From an uncultured Dechloromonas sp. (GTDB lineage: Bacteria; Pseudomonadota; Gammaproteobacteria; Burkholderiales; Rhodocyclaceae): a stretch of 17,102 bases of DNA. The stretch covers positions 1-17,102 of the forward strand of contig CAMKYP010000023.1 of NCBI GenBank assembly GCA_946477505.1, read 5' to 3'. Position numbers and translations under genes: made by a program. The notes below the pieces were generated by a model. That model did not search any database, was not told the origin of the DNA, and was given only the letters and a program-made list of their open reading frames with translations. Every line of letters starts with the position of its first letter. The first letter of the stretch is position 1. Positions 1 to 7,437 of the stretch are shown here, in pieces.

Positions 1-12
1 TATAAGAGACAG
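1..12 (+). other. Residual Nextera/Tn5 mosaic-end adapter
   Basis: The window opens with TATAAGAGACAG, which is identical to the last 12 bases of the 19-base Tn5 mosaic end used in Nextera libraries (AGATGTGTATAAGAGACAG). It lies exactly at the first base and in the orientation expected when adapter is read into insert. These bases are very probably not genomic. A chance 12-base match at the very edge is possible but unlikely. Confidence 0.9.
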
Positions 13-164
13 ATTCAACAATGCTGAATTTGTTGGTTTGGTGTTTTTGGTTGCTAATTTGTTTAAAATCAGTGGCTTGCAATATAGCCCAACTTTCGGG
101 CAGGGTAAGGAAAGTCCTTGTGAAACGGTGACTTAGTGCATGCCGCCCAGTTTCATTCACAGAG

Positions 165-187
165 TTATCCACAGTTTTTGTGGATAG
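165..187. promoter_or_regulatory. Inverted pair of DnaA-box-like sites
   Basis: TTATCCACA at 165-173 is a perfect match to the strong DnaA-box consensus. TGTGGATAG at 179-187 is the same box on the other strand with one mismatch. The arms TATCCACA/TGTGGATA are perfectly complementary across a five-base GTTTT spacer. An AT-rich run with TTTTAAAA follows at once. DnaA binding is an inference from the consensus. The site may belong to an origin, to a DnaA-regulated promoter, or be bound by another protein. Confidence 0.5.
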
Positions 188-260
188 TTTTAAAAGAACA
201 AATCCTGGGGCTGGATTGGGCGTTTAACTTAAAGTAACACTTGAGGTTAAAGGCGGGTTT

Positions 261-303
261 GTTGCGCTGCAGCAACGATGCGGCCTGTGTGACAAGCCGC
301 ATC
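261..303 (-). terminator. Possible metG 3' hairpins, no U-tract
   Basis: Just downstream of the metG stop codon on the minus strand, GATGCGGC (277-284) pairs with GCCGCATC (296-303), with an inner TGT/ACA helix. A second stem follows, GTTGC (261-265) with GCAAC (272-276). No run of T follows on the minus strand, so this would not be a classical intrinsic terminator. It may be a factor-assisted 3' end or an RNA-stabilising structure. Confidence 0.3.
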
Positions 304-315
304 CCGGTACGAGAT

Positions 316-2424
316 TTATTTCACCCGCATGCCCGGCTGGGCCCCCGAGTCCGGCGAAAGCAGGAAAAGGCCGGGGGTTTTGCCGTCCGTATCGGAGGCC
401 GCGAGCACCATGCCTTCCGAGAGGCCGAATTTCATCTTGCGCGGTGCCAGGTTGGCAACCATCACCGTCAGTCGGCCGACCAACTGGGCCGGGTCGTAGG
501 CGGCCTTGATGCCGGCGAAGACATTGCGCGTCTTTTCCTCGCCGACGTCCAGGGTCAGGCGGACCAGCTTGTCGGCTCCCTCGACATGCTCGGCATTGGC
601 GATGCGGGCGATGCGCAGATCGACTTTCATGAAGTCGTCGATGCTGCACAGTCCTTCGGCGGTCGGGGCAGGTGCTGTCTTGGCATCCTTAGCCTTGGCC
701 GCTTCTTTCTGCTGGTGTTCGCCATGGCGCTGCTGCGACTGCTGTTCCGGCGCCGGGGCCAGCGATTCCTTGTTGGCTTCGATCAGCTTCTCGATTAGTT
801 TCGGATCGACGCGCGTCATCAGGTGCTCGTAGGCATTGATGGCGTGGCCGGCGGCGAGCAGGTCCTGGGTGTCGGCCCATGCCAGCGGTGCGATGTTCAT
901 GAACTGCTCGACCTTGCCGGCGACGACTGGCAGGATGGGCTTGAGCAATACCGTAAGCAGGCGGAACAGGTTCAGCGCATTGGTGCACGCGGCGTGCAGT
1001 TCGACTTCCTTGCCTTCCTGCTTGGCCAGTTCCCACGGCTTGACGCTATCGACGTACTGGTTGGCGGCATCGGTCAGTGCCATGATCTCGCGCATGGCCT
1101 TGCCGAATTCGCGCGCCTCGTACAGTTCGGCGATGCGCGGCGCGGCTTCCTGGATGGCCTTGATGGCCGGCAGGTCGGCGGCAGCCGGGGCGAGCTGGCC
1201 GTTGAAGCGCTTGGCGATGAAGCCGGCCGAACGGCTGGCGATATTGACGTACTTGCCGACCAGGTCGGAATTGACCCGGGCGCAGAAATCCTCGAGGTTG
1301 AGGTCGATGTCTTCCATTGTCGCCGACAGCTTGGCGGCGTAGTAGTAGCGCAGCCATTCGGGATTCAGGCCGGTTTTCAGGAAACTCTCGGCGGTGATGA
1401 AGGTGCCGCGCGACTTGGACATCTTGGCGCCGTCCACGGTCAGGAATCCGTGCGCAAAGATTTTCGTCGGTGTGCGGAAACCGGCATGTTGTAGTTCGGC
1501 CGGCCAGAACAGGGCGTGGAAATAGAGGATGTCCTTGCCGATGAAGTGGTACAGCTCGGTGGTCGAATCCGGCTTGAAATATTCGTTGAAATCGAGGCCC
1601 TTCTTGGCGCACAGGTTCTTGAACGAGCCCATGTAACCAATGGGAGCGTCGAGCCAGACGTAGAAGTACTTGCCCGGGGCGTCGGGAATCTCGAAGCCGA
1701 AGTAAGGCGCATCGCGTGAGATGTCCCAGTCGGTCAGCTTGTTGTCGCCCGGCGCGCCGAGCCATTCCTGCATCTTGTTGGCGGCTTCGTTCTGCAGCAC
1801 GCCGCTGGCAGTGTATTTACGCAGGAAAGCTTCGCAGCGCGGGTCGGATAGCTTGAAGAAATAATGTTCCGAGTTGCGCAGTTCCGGCTTCGCGCCGGAG
1901 ATGGCGGAGAAGGGTTCGATCAGATCGGTCGGCGTGTAGGCGGCACCGCACACTTCGCAGTTGTCGCCGTATTGGTCCTTGGCGTGGCATTTCGGGCACT
2001 CGCCTTTGATGAAGCGGTCGGGCAGGAAGAGCTGCTTGACCGGGTCAAAATACTGCTCGATGGTGCGCACCTCAATCAGGCCGGCGTCGCGCAGCTTCAC
2101 GTAGATGTCGTTGGCGCACTCGCGGGTTTCCGGCGAGTGGGTGCTGTAGTAGTTGTCGAAGCCGACATGAAAGCCCGAGAAATCACGGTAGTGCTCGCCA
2201 TGAACACGTTCGATCAATTGCTCCGGCGTGATGCCCTCCTTCTCGGCGCGCAGCATGATCGGCGTACCGTGCGTGTCGTCGGCACAAACATACCAGCATT
2301 CGTTGCCGGCCATTTTCTGGTATCGCACCCAGATGTCGGTCTGGATGTACTCAACCAGGTGGCCGAGGTGGATGGCGCCGTTGGCATAGGGCAAAGCGGA
2401 GGTGACAAGGATCTTGCGCGGCAT
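316..2424 (-). CDS. metG: Methionyl-tRNA synthetase (MetG1 type, with C-terminal tRNA-binding domain)
   Basis: Cytoplasmic class I aminoacyl-tRNA synthetase that charges initiator and elongator tRNA-Met using ATP and methionine. The 702-residue product has the nucleotide-binding HLGH motif at 19-22 and KMSKS at 334-338. A four-cysteine zinc knuckle lies in the connective peptide (C143, C146, C156, C159). The helical anticodon-binding domain is followed by a low-complexity Q/K/A/P linker (about 565-595) and an EMAPII/Trbp111-like tRNA-binding domain (about 600-702) that normally supports dimerisation. The start at MPRKILVT matches the family. An in-frame codon at 2511 would add 29 unrelated residues. 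The 5' side of the start lacks a Shine-Dalgarno sequence and instead reads GCCTCCC. The gene is transcribed away from the response regulator and apbC. Length and motifs are normal and the family assignment is certain. Confidence 0.98.
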   Translation of the reverse strand: MPRKILVTSALPYANGAIHLGHLVEYIQTDIWVRYQKMAGNECWYVCADDTHGTPIMLRAEKEGITPEQLIERVHGEHYRDFSGFHVGFDNYYSTHSPETRECANDIYVKLRDAGLIEVRTIEQYFDPVKQLFLPDRFIKGECPKCHAKDQYGDNCEVCGAAYTPTDLIEPFSAISGAKPELRNSEHYFFKLSDPRCEAFLRKYTASGVLQNEAANKMQEWLGAPGDNKLTDWDISRDAPYFGFEIPDAPGKYFYVWLDAPIGYMGSFKNLCAKKGLDFNEYFKPDSTTELYHFIGKDILYFHALFWPAELQHAGFRTPTKIFAHGFLTVDGAKMSKSRGTFITAESFLKTGLNPEWLRYYYAAKLSATMEDIDLNLEDFCARVNSDLVGKYVNIASRSAGFIAKRFNGQLAPAAADLPAIKAIQEAAPRIAELYEAREFGKAMREIMALTDAANQYVDSVKPWELAKQEGKEVELHAACTNALNLFRLLTVLLKPILPVVAGKVEQFMNIAPLAWADTQDLLAAGHAINAYEHLMTRVDPKLIEKLIEANKESLAPAPEQQSQQRHGEHQQKEAAKAKDAKTAPAPTAEGLCSIDDFMKVDLRIARIANAEHVEGADKLVRLTLDVGEEKTRNVFAGIKAAYDPAQLVGRLTVMVANLAPRKMKFGLSEGMVLAASDTDGKTPGLFLLSPDSGAQPGMRVK

Positions 2425-2619
2425 GGGAGGCGAATCTTGAAAGATAAACCGTGATTTTACCGCGATGATGGGGTGGCGTTGCGGCAAACGGTGTCGGTAG
2501 CGCCAATGCATGCTTTGTGAAGAAAGGTAAACGAATGTGTACGATTGGTGAAATTGATGTTGCTATCATTGCTGAAAGCCGATAGAGGGGGCAGAATCTG
2601 CGCGGATTGGGGAGGGACT

Positions 2620-3303
2620 ATGAATTTCGTAGTAGTTGAGGATAGCCGGAGTCAGGCAGAGGTATTAAAAGCTCTACTGAAGAGCGAGGGGCACCAGGTG
2701 GAGGTGTTTGCTGACGGGGCTTCGTGTCTTGAGGCAATCAAGAGTCGCAGCTTCGATTTTTTCATCATCGACTGGAACCTCCCGGACATGGGCGGCGATG
2801 AGGTGCTCAAGCGCGTTCGGGAACAATGTGGTTGGGACGTGCCGGTCGTCTTCTGCACCGGGCGCACCGACGAGGAGGCGGCCTCAGACATCTTGCGCCT
2901 CGGCGCCGATGACTACATCCCCAAGCCCATCCGTTACATGGAATTCATGGCGCGCATCCATGCGCTCCTGCGCCGCCGCAAGCCCCGCGTCAGTACCTTG
3001 AATTTCGGGGGGATCGAAATCGATCTCGAGGGGCGCCGCATTCGGCTGTCCGGCGCCGAGGTCGAATTGACGCAGCGCGAATTCGAACTGGCCGTGATCC
3101 TGCTGCAGAACATCGGCCGCGTGCTGTCGCGGGATGAATTGCTGACCAGCGTCTGGGCGCGCGATGCCGGGGTCGATACACGCACCGTCGACACCCATGC
3201 CAGCCGCCTGCGCAAAAAGTTAGGCCTGGCCGGTGAAAGCGGCCTGATGCTGTCCTCGGTCTATGGGCAGGGCTATCGCCTCGATACGGTGCAGGGAAGC
3301 TGA
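2620..3303 (+). CDS. OmpR/PhoB-family response regulator, orphan
   Basis: Two-component response regulator of 227 residues. The N-terminal receiver domain (about 1-120) has the acidic pair E7/D8, the phospho-acceptor D51 (in IIDWNLPDMGG), the switch threonine T80 and the conserved K102 in the DDYIPKP motif. A winged-helix DNA-binding domain follows (about 127-222), with the recognition-helix segment RTVDTHASRLRKKL. It should be a phosphorylation-controlled transcription factor, but nothing in the sequence names its signal or targets. The ATG at 2620 is chosen because GGAGGG stands just before it and the receiver fold starts there; the longer frame from 2545 has no such support. No histidine kinase gene lies in the window, so its partner is encoded elsewhere. 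It sits between the divergent metG and apbC genes. Confidence 0.93.
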   Translation: MNFVVVEDSRSQAEVLKALLKSEGHQVEVFADGASCLEAIKSRSFDFFIIDWNLPDMGGDEVLKRVREQCGWDVPVVFCTGRTDEEAASDILRLGADDYIPKPIRYMEFMARIHALLRRRKPRVSTLNFGGIEIDLEGRRIRLSGAEVELTQREFELAVILLQNIGRVLSRDELLTSVWARDAGVDTRTVDTHASRLRKKLGLAGESGLMLSSVYGQGYRLDTVQGS

Positions 3304-3328
3304 TTCGACCCCGGGTTTCGGTTATACT
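3300..3328 (+). promoter_or_regulatory. Candidate apbC promoter
   Basis: A good -10 hexamer TATACT lies at 3323-3328 in the 81-base gap between the response regulator and apbC. Seventeen bases upstream the -35 position reads CTGATT, a poor match that overlaps the regulator stop codon. Read-through from the regulator gene is the alternative. Confidence 0.4.
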
Positions 3329-3384
3329 AGACAAAATTGCTCGGGTATTTCCCGGTCGTCGTCTCAACCCAACCCGGAGTTTTC

Positions 3385-4476
3385 ATGAGTTTCACTGAAC
3401 AGCAAATCAAGGCTGCGCTGGCTGCCGCCGTTGATCCCAATACGGGCAAGGATTTCGTCGCCGGCAAGGCGTTGAAGAACCTCAAGATCGATGGCGACGA
3501 TGTTGCCTTCGATATCGAGCTCGGCTATCCGGCCAAGACCCAGATCGACGCCATCCGCAAGCAGGTCATTGCCGCCGTGCGCGCCGTGCCGGGCGTCGGC
3601 AATGTTTCCGCCAACGTATTCACCAAGATCGTCGCCCACTCGGTACAGATGGGCGTCAAGCTCATGCCGGGCGTCAAGAACATCATCGCCGTCGCTTCCG
3701 GAAAAGGCGGTGTCGGCAAGAGCACGACAGCGGTCAACCTGGCGCTGGCGCTGGCCCAGGAAGGCGCCAGCGTCGGCATCCTCGACGCCGACATCTACGG
3801 CCCGTCCCAGCCGCAGATGCTCGGCCTGGCCGGTCAGCAGCCGGAATCGAAGGACGGTCAGAGCATGGAGCCGCTGGAAGCCTACGGCGTGCAGGCGATG
3901 TCGATCGGTTTCATGGTCGATGTCGAGACGCCGATGGTCTGGCGCGGCCCGATGGTCGCCCAGGCGCTCGACCAGTTGCTCGGCCAGACCAATTGGCGCG
4001 ACATCGACTACCTGATCGTCGACATGCCGCCGGGCACCGGCGACGTCCAGTTGTCGCTGGCCCAGAAAGTGCCGGTGACCGGTGCCGTGATCGTCACCAC
4101 GCCGCAGGACATCGCGCTGATCGACGCGCGCAAGGGCCTGAAGATGTTCGAGAAGGTGAATATCCCCATCCTCGGCATCGTCGAGAACATGAGCATCCAC
4201 ATCTGCTCGAAGTGCGGCCACGAAGAGCACATCTTCGGCACGGGTGGTGGCGAGCAGATGTGCAAGGATTACGATGTCGAATTCCTCGGTAGCCTGCCGC
4301 TCGAACTGGCTATCCGCGAAATGGCCGACGGCGGCAAGCCGACCGTGGTCGGCGCCCCGGATTCCCGTACGGCCGAGATCTACCACGGCATCGCGCGCCG
4401 CGTCGCGGTCAAGATTGGCGAGAAGGCCAAGGACATGACCTCGAAATTCCCGAATATCGTGGTTCAGAACACGTAA
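3385..4476 (+). CDS. apbC: Mrp/ApbC Fe-S cluster carrier P-loop ATPase
   Basis: Cytoplasmic scaffold/carrier ATPase of the Mrp/NBP35 family that holds a bridging [4Fe-4S] cluster and passes it to apo-proteins. The 363-residue product starts with a MIP18/DUF59-type domain (about 5-80). The deviant Walker A loop GKGGVGKS follows at 106-113, then the switch region DADIYGPSQP and the IVDMPPGTGD segment (about 211-220). The cluster-binding CxxC is C274-S-K-C277. Length matches proteobacterial ApbC. The start at 3385 has CGGAG seven bases upstream; an in-frame start at 3337 lacks family support. A strong intrinsic terminator follows. The gene is commonly found divergent from metG, as in E. coli; here a response regulator gene has been placed between them. 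Confidence 0.96.
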   Translation: MSFTEQQIKAALAAAVDPNTGKDFVAGKALKNLKIDGDDVAFDIELGYPAKTQIDAIRKQVIAAVRAVPGVGNVSANVFTKIVAHSVQMGVKLMPGVKNIIAVASGKGGVGKSTTAVNLALALAQEGASVGILDADIYGPSQPQMLGLAGQQPESKDGQSMEPLEAYGVQAMSIGFMVDVETPMVWRGPMVAQALDQLLGQTNWRDIDYLIVDMPPGTGDVQLSLAQKVPVTGAVIVTTPQDIALIDARKGLKMFEKVNIPILGIVENMSIHICSKCGHEEHIFGTGGGEQMCKDYDVEFLGSLPLELAIREMADGGKPTVVGAPDSRTAEIYHGIARRVAVKIGEKAKDMTSKFPNIVVQNT

Positions 4477-4483
4477 TTTGTAG

Positions 4484-4512
4484 ACAATTTCAACAACAAA
4501 GGCGGGTAAAAT
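4484..4512 (+). promoter_or_regulatory. Possible dcd promoter overlapping the apbC terminator
   Basis: The loop of the apbC terminator hairpin contains TAAAAT (4507-4512), a fair -10 hexamer. The -35 position 17 bases upstream reads ACAATT, which is weak. Only 20 bases separate the terminator T-tract from the dcd start codon, so a dedicated dcd promoter would have to overlap this terminator or lie farther upstream. The alternative is that dcd lives on read-through. Confidence 0.25.
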
Positions 4513-4527
4513 CCCGCCTTTGTTTTT
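4495..4527 (+). terminator. Intrinsic terminator after apbC
   Basis: AACAAAGGCGGG (4495-4506) pairs perfectly with CCCGCCTTTGTT (4513-4524) across a six-base TAAAAT loop, and the 3' arm runs into TTTTTT. This is a textbook Rho-independent terminator. It stands between apbC and dcd, so it either ends the apbC message or reduces dcd expression relative to apbC. Confidence 0.88.
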
Positions 4528-4547
4528 TGCCGCGCGGAAAAGAAGAA

Positions 4548-5114
4548 ATGGCCATCAAATCAGACAAGTGGATACGCCGCATGGCGCAGGAACACGGCAT
4601 GATCGAGCCGTTTGCGCCGGACCTCGTGCGCGAGGTCAATGGCCAGAAGATCGTCTCCTACGGTACGTCGAGCTATGGTTACGACATCCGCTGTGCCCGC
4701 GAATTCAAGGTGTTCACCAACATCAACTCGACCGTGGTCGATCCGAAGAACTTCGATCCGAAGTCCTTTGTCGAAATCGAGTCCGACGTCTGCATCATCC
4801 CGCCGAACTCCTTCGCGCTGGCCCGCACCATGGAGTACTTCCGCATTCCGCGCTCGGTCCTGACCGTCTGCCTCGGCAAATCGACCTATGCCCGCTGCGG
4901 CATCATCGTGAACGTCACTCCTTTCGAGCCGGAATGGGAAGGCCATGTCACGCTGGAGTTCTCCAACACCACCCCGTTGCCGGCCAAGATCTACGCCGGA
5001 GAGGGCTGCGCCCAGGTGCTGTTCTTCGAGTCTGACGAAATCTGCGAAACGTCCTACAAGGATCGTGGCGGCAAGTACCAGGGGCAGGAAGGCGTCACCC
5101 TTCCGAAAATCTGA
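4548..5114 (+). CDS. dcd: dCTP deaminase
   Basis: Cytoplasmic enzyme that deaminates dCTP to dUTP and ammonia, feeding dUTP to Dut and then thymidylate synthase. The 188-residue product is of normal length for a proteobacterial Dcd trimer. It shows the family core: SSYGYDIRCA (41-50), the nucleotide-binding segment GKSTYARCG (110-118) and TPFEPEWEGHVTLEF (124-138). In the last segment E137 corresponds to the catalytic glutamate (E138 in E. coli). The C-terminal KYQGQ segment (176-180) matches the tail that closes over the triphosphate. The ATG at 4548 begins the conserved MAIKSDKWI and follows a purine-rich GGAAAAGAAG stretch. thyA and folA, later steps of the same route, lie about 4-6 kb away on the other strand. 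A bifunctional deaminase/dUTPase cannot be excluded from sequence alone but is less likely for this lineage. Confidence 0.96.
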   Translation: MAIKSDKWIRRMAQEHGMIEPFAPDLVREVNGQKIVSYGTSSYGYDIRCAREFKVFTNINSTVVDPKNFDPKSFVEIESDVCIIPPNSFALARTMEYFRIPRSVLTVCLGKSTYARCGIIVNVTPFEPEWEGHVTLEFSNTTPLPAKIYAGEGCAQVLFFESDEICETSYKDRGGKYQGQEGVTLPKI

Positions 5115-5146
5115 CGCCGGCTCGTAACAAAAACGTCTTATTCTCC

Positions 5147-5174
5147 GACCCGCTGCGGCGGGTCGCCGCTTTTT
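5147..5174 (+). terminator. Probable intrinsic terminator after dcd
   Basis: GACCCGC (5147-5153) pairs with GCGGGTC (5158-5164) around a TGCG loop. After a five-base GCCGC spacer a TTTTT run follows (5170-5174). The spacer between stem and T-run is longer than ideal, so termination may be partial. The decarboxylase start codon is only 15 bases further on. Confidence 0.55.
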
Positions 5175-5188
5175 GAGGATTGAATCCC

Positions 5189-7417
5189 ATGCGCTTCCAC
5201 TTCCCCGTCATCATCATCGACGAAGACTTCCGCTCCGAGAATGCCTCGGGTCTAGGCATCCGCGCGCTGGCCGAGGCGATTGAAAAGGAAGGCATGGAAG
5301 TGCTGGGCGTGACCAGCTACGGCGACCTGACTTCCTTCGCCCAGCAGCAGAGCCGCGCTTCGGCCTTCATCCTGTCCATCGACGATGAGGAACTGGCGCT
5401 CGAACCGGAAGAAACGCTGGCCGAACTGCGTGCCTTCGTGACCGAAATCCGCCACAAGAACGCCGAGATCCCGATCTTCCTGCACGGCGAAACGCGTACT
5501 TCGCGCCACATCCCGAACGACATCCTGCGCGAGTTGCACGGCTTCATCCACATGCACGAGGACACGCCGGAATTCATCGCACGCAACATCAAGCGCGAGG
5601 CCAATTCCTATCTCGACTCGCTGCCGCCGCCCTTCTTCCGTGCGCTGACGCACTACGCTGCGGACGGTTCCTATTCGTGGCACTGCCCCGGCCATTCGGG
5701 CGGCGTCGCCTTCCTGAAGTCGCCGGTCGGCCAGATGTTCCACCAGTTCTTTGGCGAGAACATGCTGCGTGCCGACGTGTGCAACGCGGTCGAAGAGCTC
5801 GGCCAACTGCTCGACCATACCGGCCCGGTGGCGGCTTCCGAGCGCAATGCGGCCCGCATCTTCAATTCGGACCACCTGTATTTCGTCACCAACGGCACCT
5901 CGACGTCGAACAAGATTGTCTGGCACTCGACCGTGGCGCCGGGCGACATCGTCGTCGTCGACCGCAACTGCCACAAGTCCATCCTGCACGCCATCATGAT
6001 GACCGGAGCCATTCCCGTCTTCCTGATGCCGACGCGCAACAACTTCGGCATCATCGGGCCGATCCCGAAGAGCGAGTTCGCCTGGGAGAGCATCCAGCAG
6101 AAGATCGCCGCCAACCCGTTCATCGCCGACAAGGCCGCGAAGCCGCGCGTGCTGACGATCACCCAGTCGACCTACGACGGCATCCTCTACAACGTCGAGG
6201 ACATCAAGGCCGAGCTCGACGGCAAGATCGACACCCTGCATTTCGACGAAGCCTGGCTGCCACATGCCGCCTTCCACGACTTCTACGGCGACTACCACGC
6301 CATCGGCGCCGACCGCCCGCGCTGCAAGGAGTCGATGGTCTTCTCGACGCAATCGACGCACAAGCTGCTGGCCGGCCTCAGCCAGGCCTCGCAAATCCTG
6401 GTTCAGGATGCGGAGAACAACAAGCTCGACCGTGACATCTTCAACGAGGCCTACCTGATGCATACCTCGACCTCGCCGCAGTACTCGATCATCGCCTCGT
6501 GCGACGTGGCAGCGGCGATGATGGAGGAGCCAGGCGGCACCGCGCTGGTTGAGGAGTCGATTACCGAAGCCCTCGACTTCCGTCGCGCCATGCGCAAGGT
6601 CGACGAGGAATGGGGGGCCGACTGGTGGTTCAAGGTGTGGGGGCCGGACGACCTGTCCGAGGAGGGCATCGAGGAGCGCGACGCCTGGATGCTGAAGCCG
6701 GGCGAGCGCTGGCACGGCTTCAACAACCTGGCCGACGGCTTCAACATGCTCGATCCGATCAAGGCGACCATCATCACCCCGGGCCTTGATGTCGACGGTG
6801 ATTTTGCCGATGAGTTCGGCATCCCGGCCGCCATCGTCACCAAGTACCTGGCCGAGCACGGCGTCATCGTCGAGAAGTGCGGCCTGTACAGCTTCTTCAT
6901 CATGTTTACCATCGGTATCACCAAGGGCCGCTGGAATTCGCTGGTTACCGCGCTGCAGCAGTTCAAGGACGACTACGACAAGAACCAGCCGCTGTGGAAG
7001 GTGCTGCCCGAGTTCGTGCAGAAGAACCCGCGTTACGAGCGCGTCGGCCTGCGTGATCTGTGCACCCAGATTCACAACGTCTACAAGCAGAACGACGTCG
7101 CCCGCCTGACCACCGAGATGTACCTGTCGGACATGGTGCCCGCCATGCGGCCGGCCGATGCCTTCGCCAAGATGGCACATCGCGAGATCGAGCGCGTGCC
7201 GGTCGACGAGCTGGAAGGCCGCGTCACCGCTGTGCTGCTCACGCCGTACCCGCCGGGCATTCCGCTGCTCATCCCGGGCGAGCGCTTCAACAAGACCATC
7301 TGCAACTACCTGAAGTTCGCCCGCGAATTCAACGCCACTTTCCCGGGTTTCGAGACCGATGTGCATGGTCTGGTCAAGGGGACGGACGGTCGCTACTACG
7401 TCGACTGCGTGCGCTGA
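5189..7417 (+). CDS. Inducible-type Orn/Lys/Arg decarboxylase (PLP fold type I)
   Basis: Large cytoplasmic PLP-dependent amino-acid decarboxylase of 742 residues. It converts a basic amino acid to its diamine or agmatine while consuming a proton, a route used in acid tolerance and polyamine supply. Order of domains: N-terminal CheY-like wing (about 1-130), PLP-binding major domain with HCPGHSGGVAF (about 165-175), the PLP-contacting HFDEAW (351-356) and STQSTHKLL with the Schiff-base lysine K392, then the C-terminal domain with YPPGIPLLIPGE. HFDEAW and the MFTIGITKGRW region resemble E. coli AdiA, while FGIPAAIV-KYLAEHGVIVEK resembles CadA/LdcC. The substrate is therefore not settled; arginine or lysine are the main candidates. 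The ATG at 5189 follows TGAGGAT. No antiporter gene (adiC/cadB) is adjacent. Terminators flank the gene on both sides, so it is probably monocistronic. Confidence 0.93.
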   Translation: MRFHFPVIIIDEDFRSENASGLGIRALAEAIEKEGMEVLGVTSYGDLTSFAQQQSRASAFILSIDDEELALEPEETLAELRAFVTEIRHKNAEIPIFLHGETRTSRHIPNDILRELHGFIHMHEDTPEFIARNIKREANSYLDSLPPPFFRALTHYAADGSYSWHCPGHSGGVAFLKSPVGQMFHQFFGENMLRADVCNAVEELGQLLDHTGPVAASERNAARIFNSDHLYFVTNGTSTSNKIVWHSTVAPGDIVVVDRNCHKSILHAIMMTGAIPVFLMPTRNNFGIIGPIPKSEFAWESIQQKIAANPFIADKAAKPRVLTITQSTYDGILYNVEDIKAELDGKIDTLHFDEAWLPHAAFHDFYGDYHAIGADRPRCKESMVFSTQSTHKLLAGLSQASQILVQDAENNKLDRDIFNEAYLMHTSTSPQYSIIASCDVAAAMMEEPGGTALVEESITEALDFRRAMRKVDEEWGADWWFKVWGPDDLSEEGIEERDAWMLKPGERWHGFNNLADGFNMLDPIKATIITPGLDVDGDFADEFGIPAAIVTKYLAEHGVIVEKCGLYSFFIMFTIGITKGRWNSLVTALQQFKDDYDKNQPLWKVLPEFVQKNPRYERVGLRDLCTQIHNVYKQNDVARLTTEMYLSDMVPAMRPADAFAKMAHREIERVPVDELEGRVTAVLLTPYPPGIPLLIPGERFNKTICNYLKFAREFNATFPGFETDVHGLVKGTDGRYYVDCVR

Positions 7418-7437
7418 CCGGGACGGTTTGTCCAAAC

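Larger units (their letters stand above)
13..315. other. AT-rich non-coding region left of metG
   Basis: This stretch is visibly richer in A and T than the rest of the window up to about position 240, and I see no credible gene in it. It holds a small hairpin (AAGGA/TCCTT at 107-119), a DnaA-box-like inverted repeat (165-187) followed by a T/A-rich run (about 188-202), and two hairpins behind the metG stop codon (261-303). It could be an intergenic control region of a gene to the left, which the contig edge cuts off, or part of an origin-like region. No gene is visible to decide between these. Confidence 0.55.

Noticed and set aside
100..125. GGTAAGGAAAGTCC, reminiscent of the conserved GAGGAAAGUCC of RNase P RNA
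   Set aside because: The following conserved segments of the RNase P fold are absent and the stretch forms only a five-base hairpin.
21..131. A 36-codon ATG frame at the left end with a hydrophobic, Cys-containing start
   Set aside because: No ribosome site, AT-rich low-complexity origin, chance length, and close to an adapter-contaminated edge.
2425..2511. N-terminal extension of MetG
   Set aside because: The extra 29 residues are not part of the synthetase fold; the family starts at MPRKILVT.
3364..4386. A 340-codon open frame antisense to apbC
   Set aside because: Shadow of a strongly conserved sense gene; no family resemblance in the translation.
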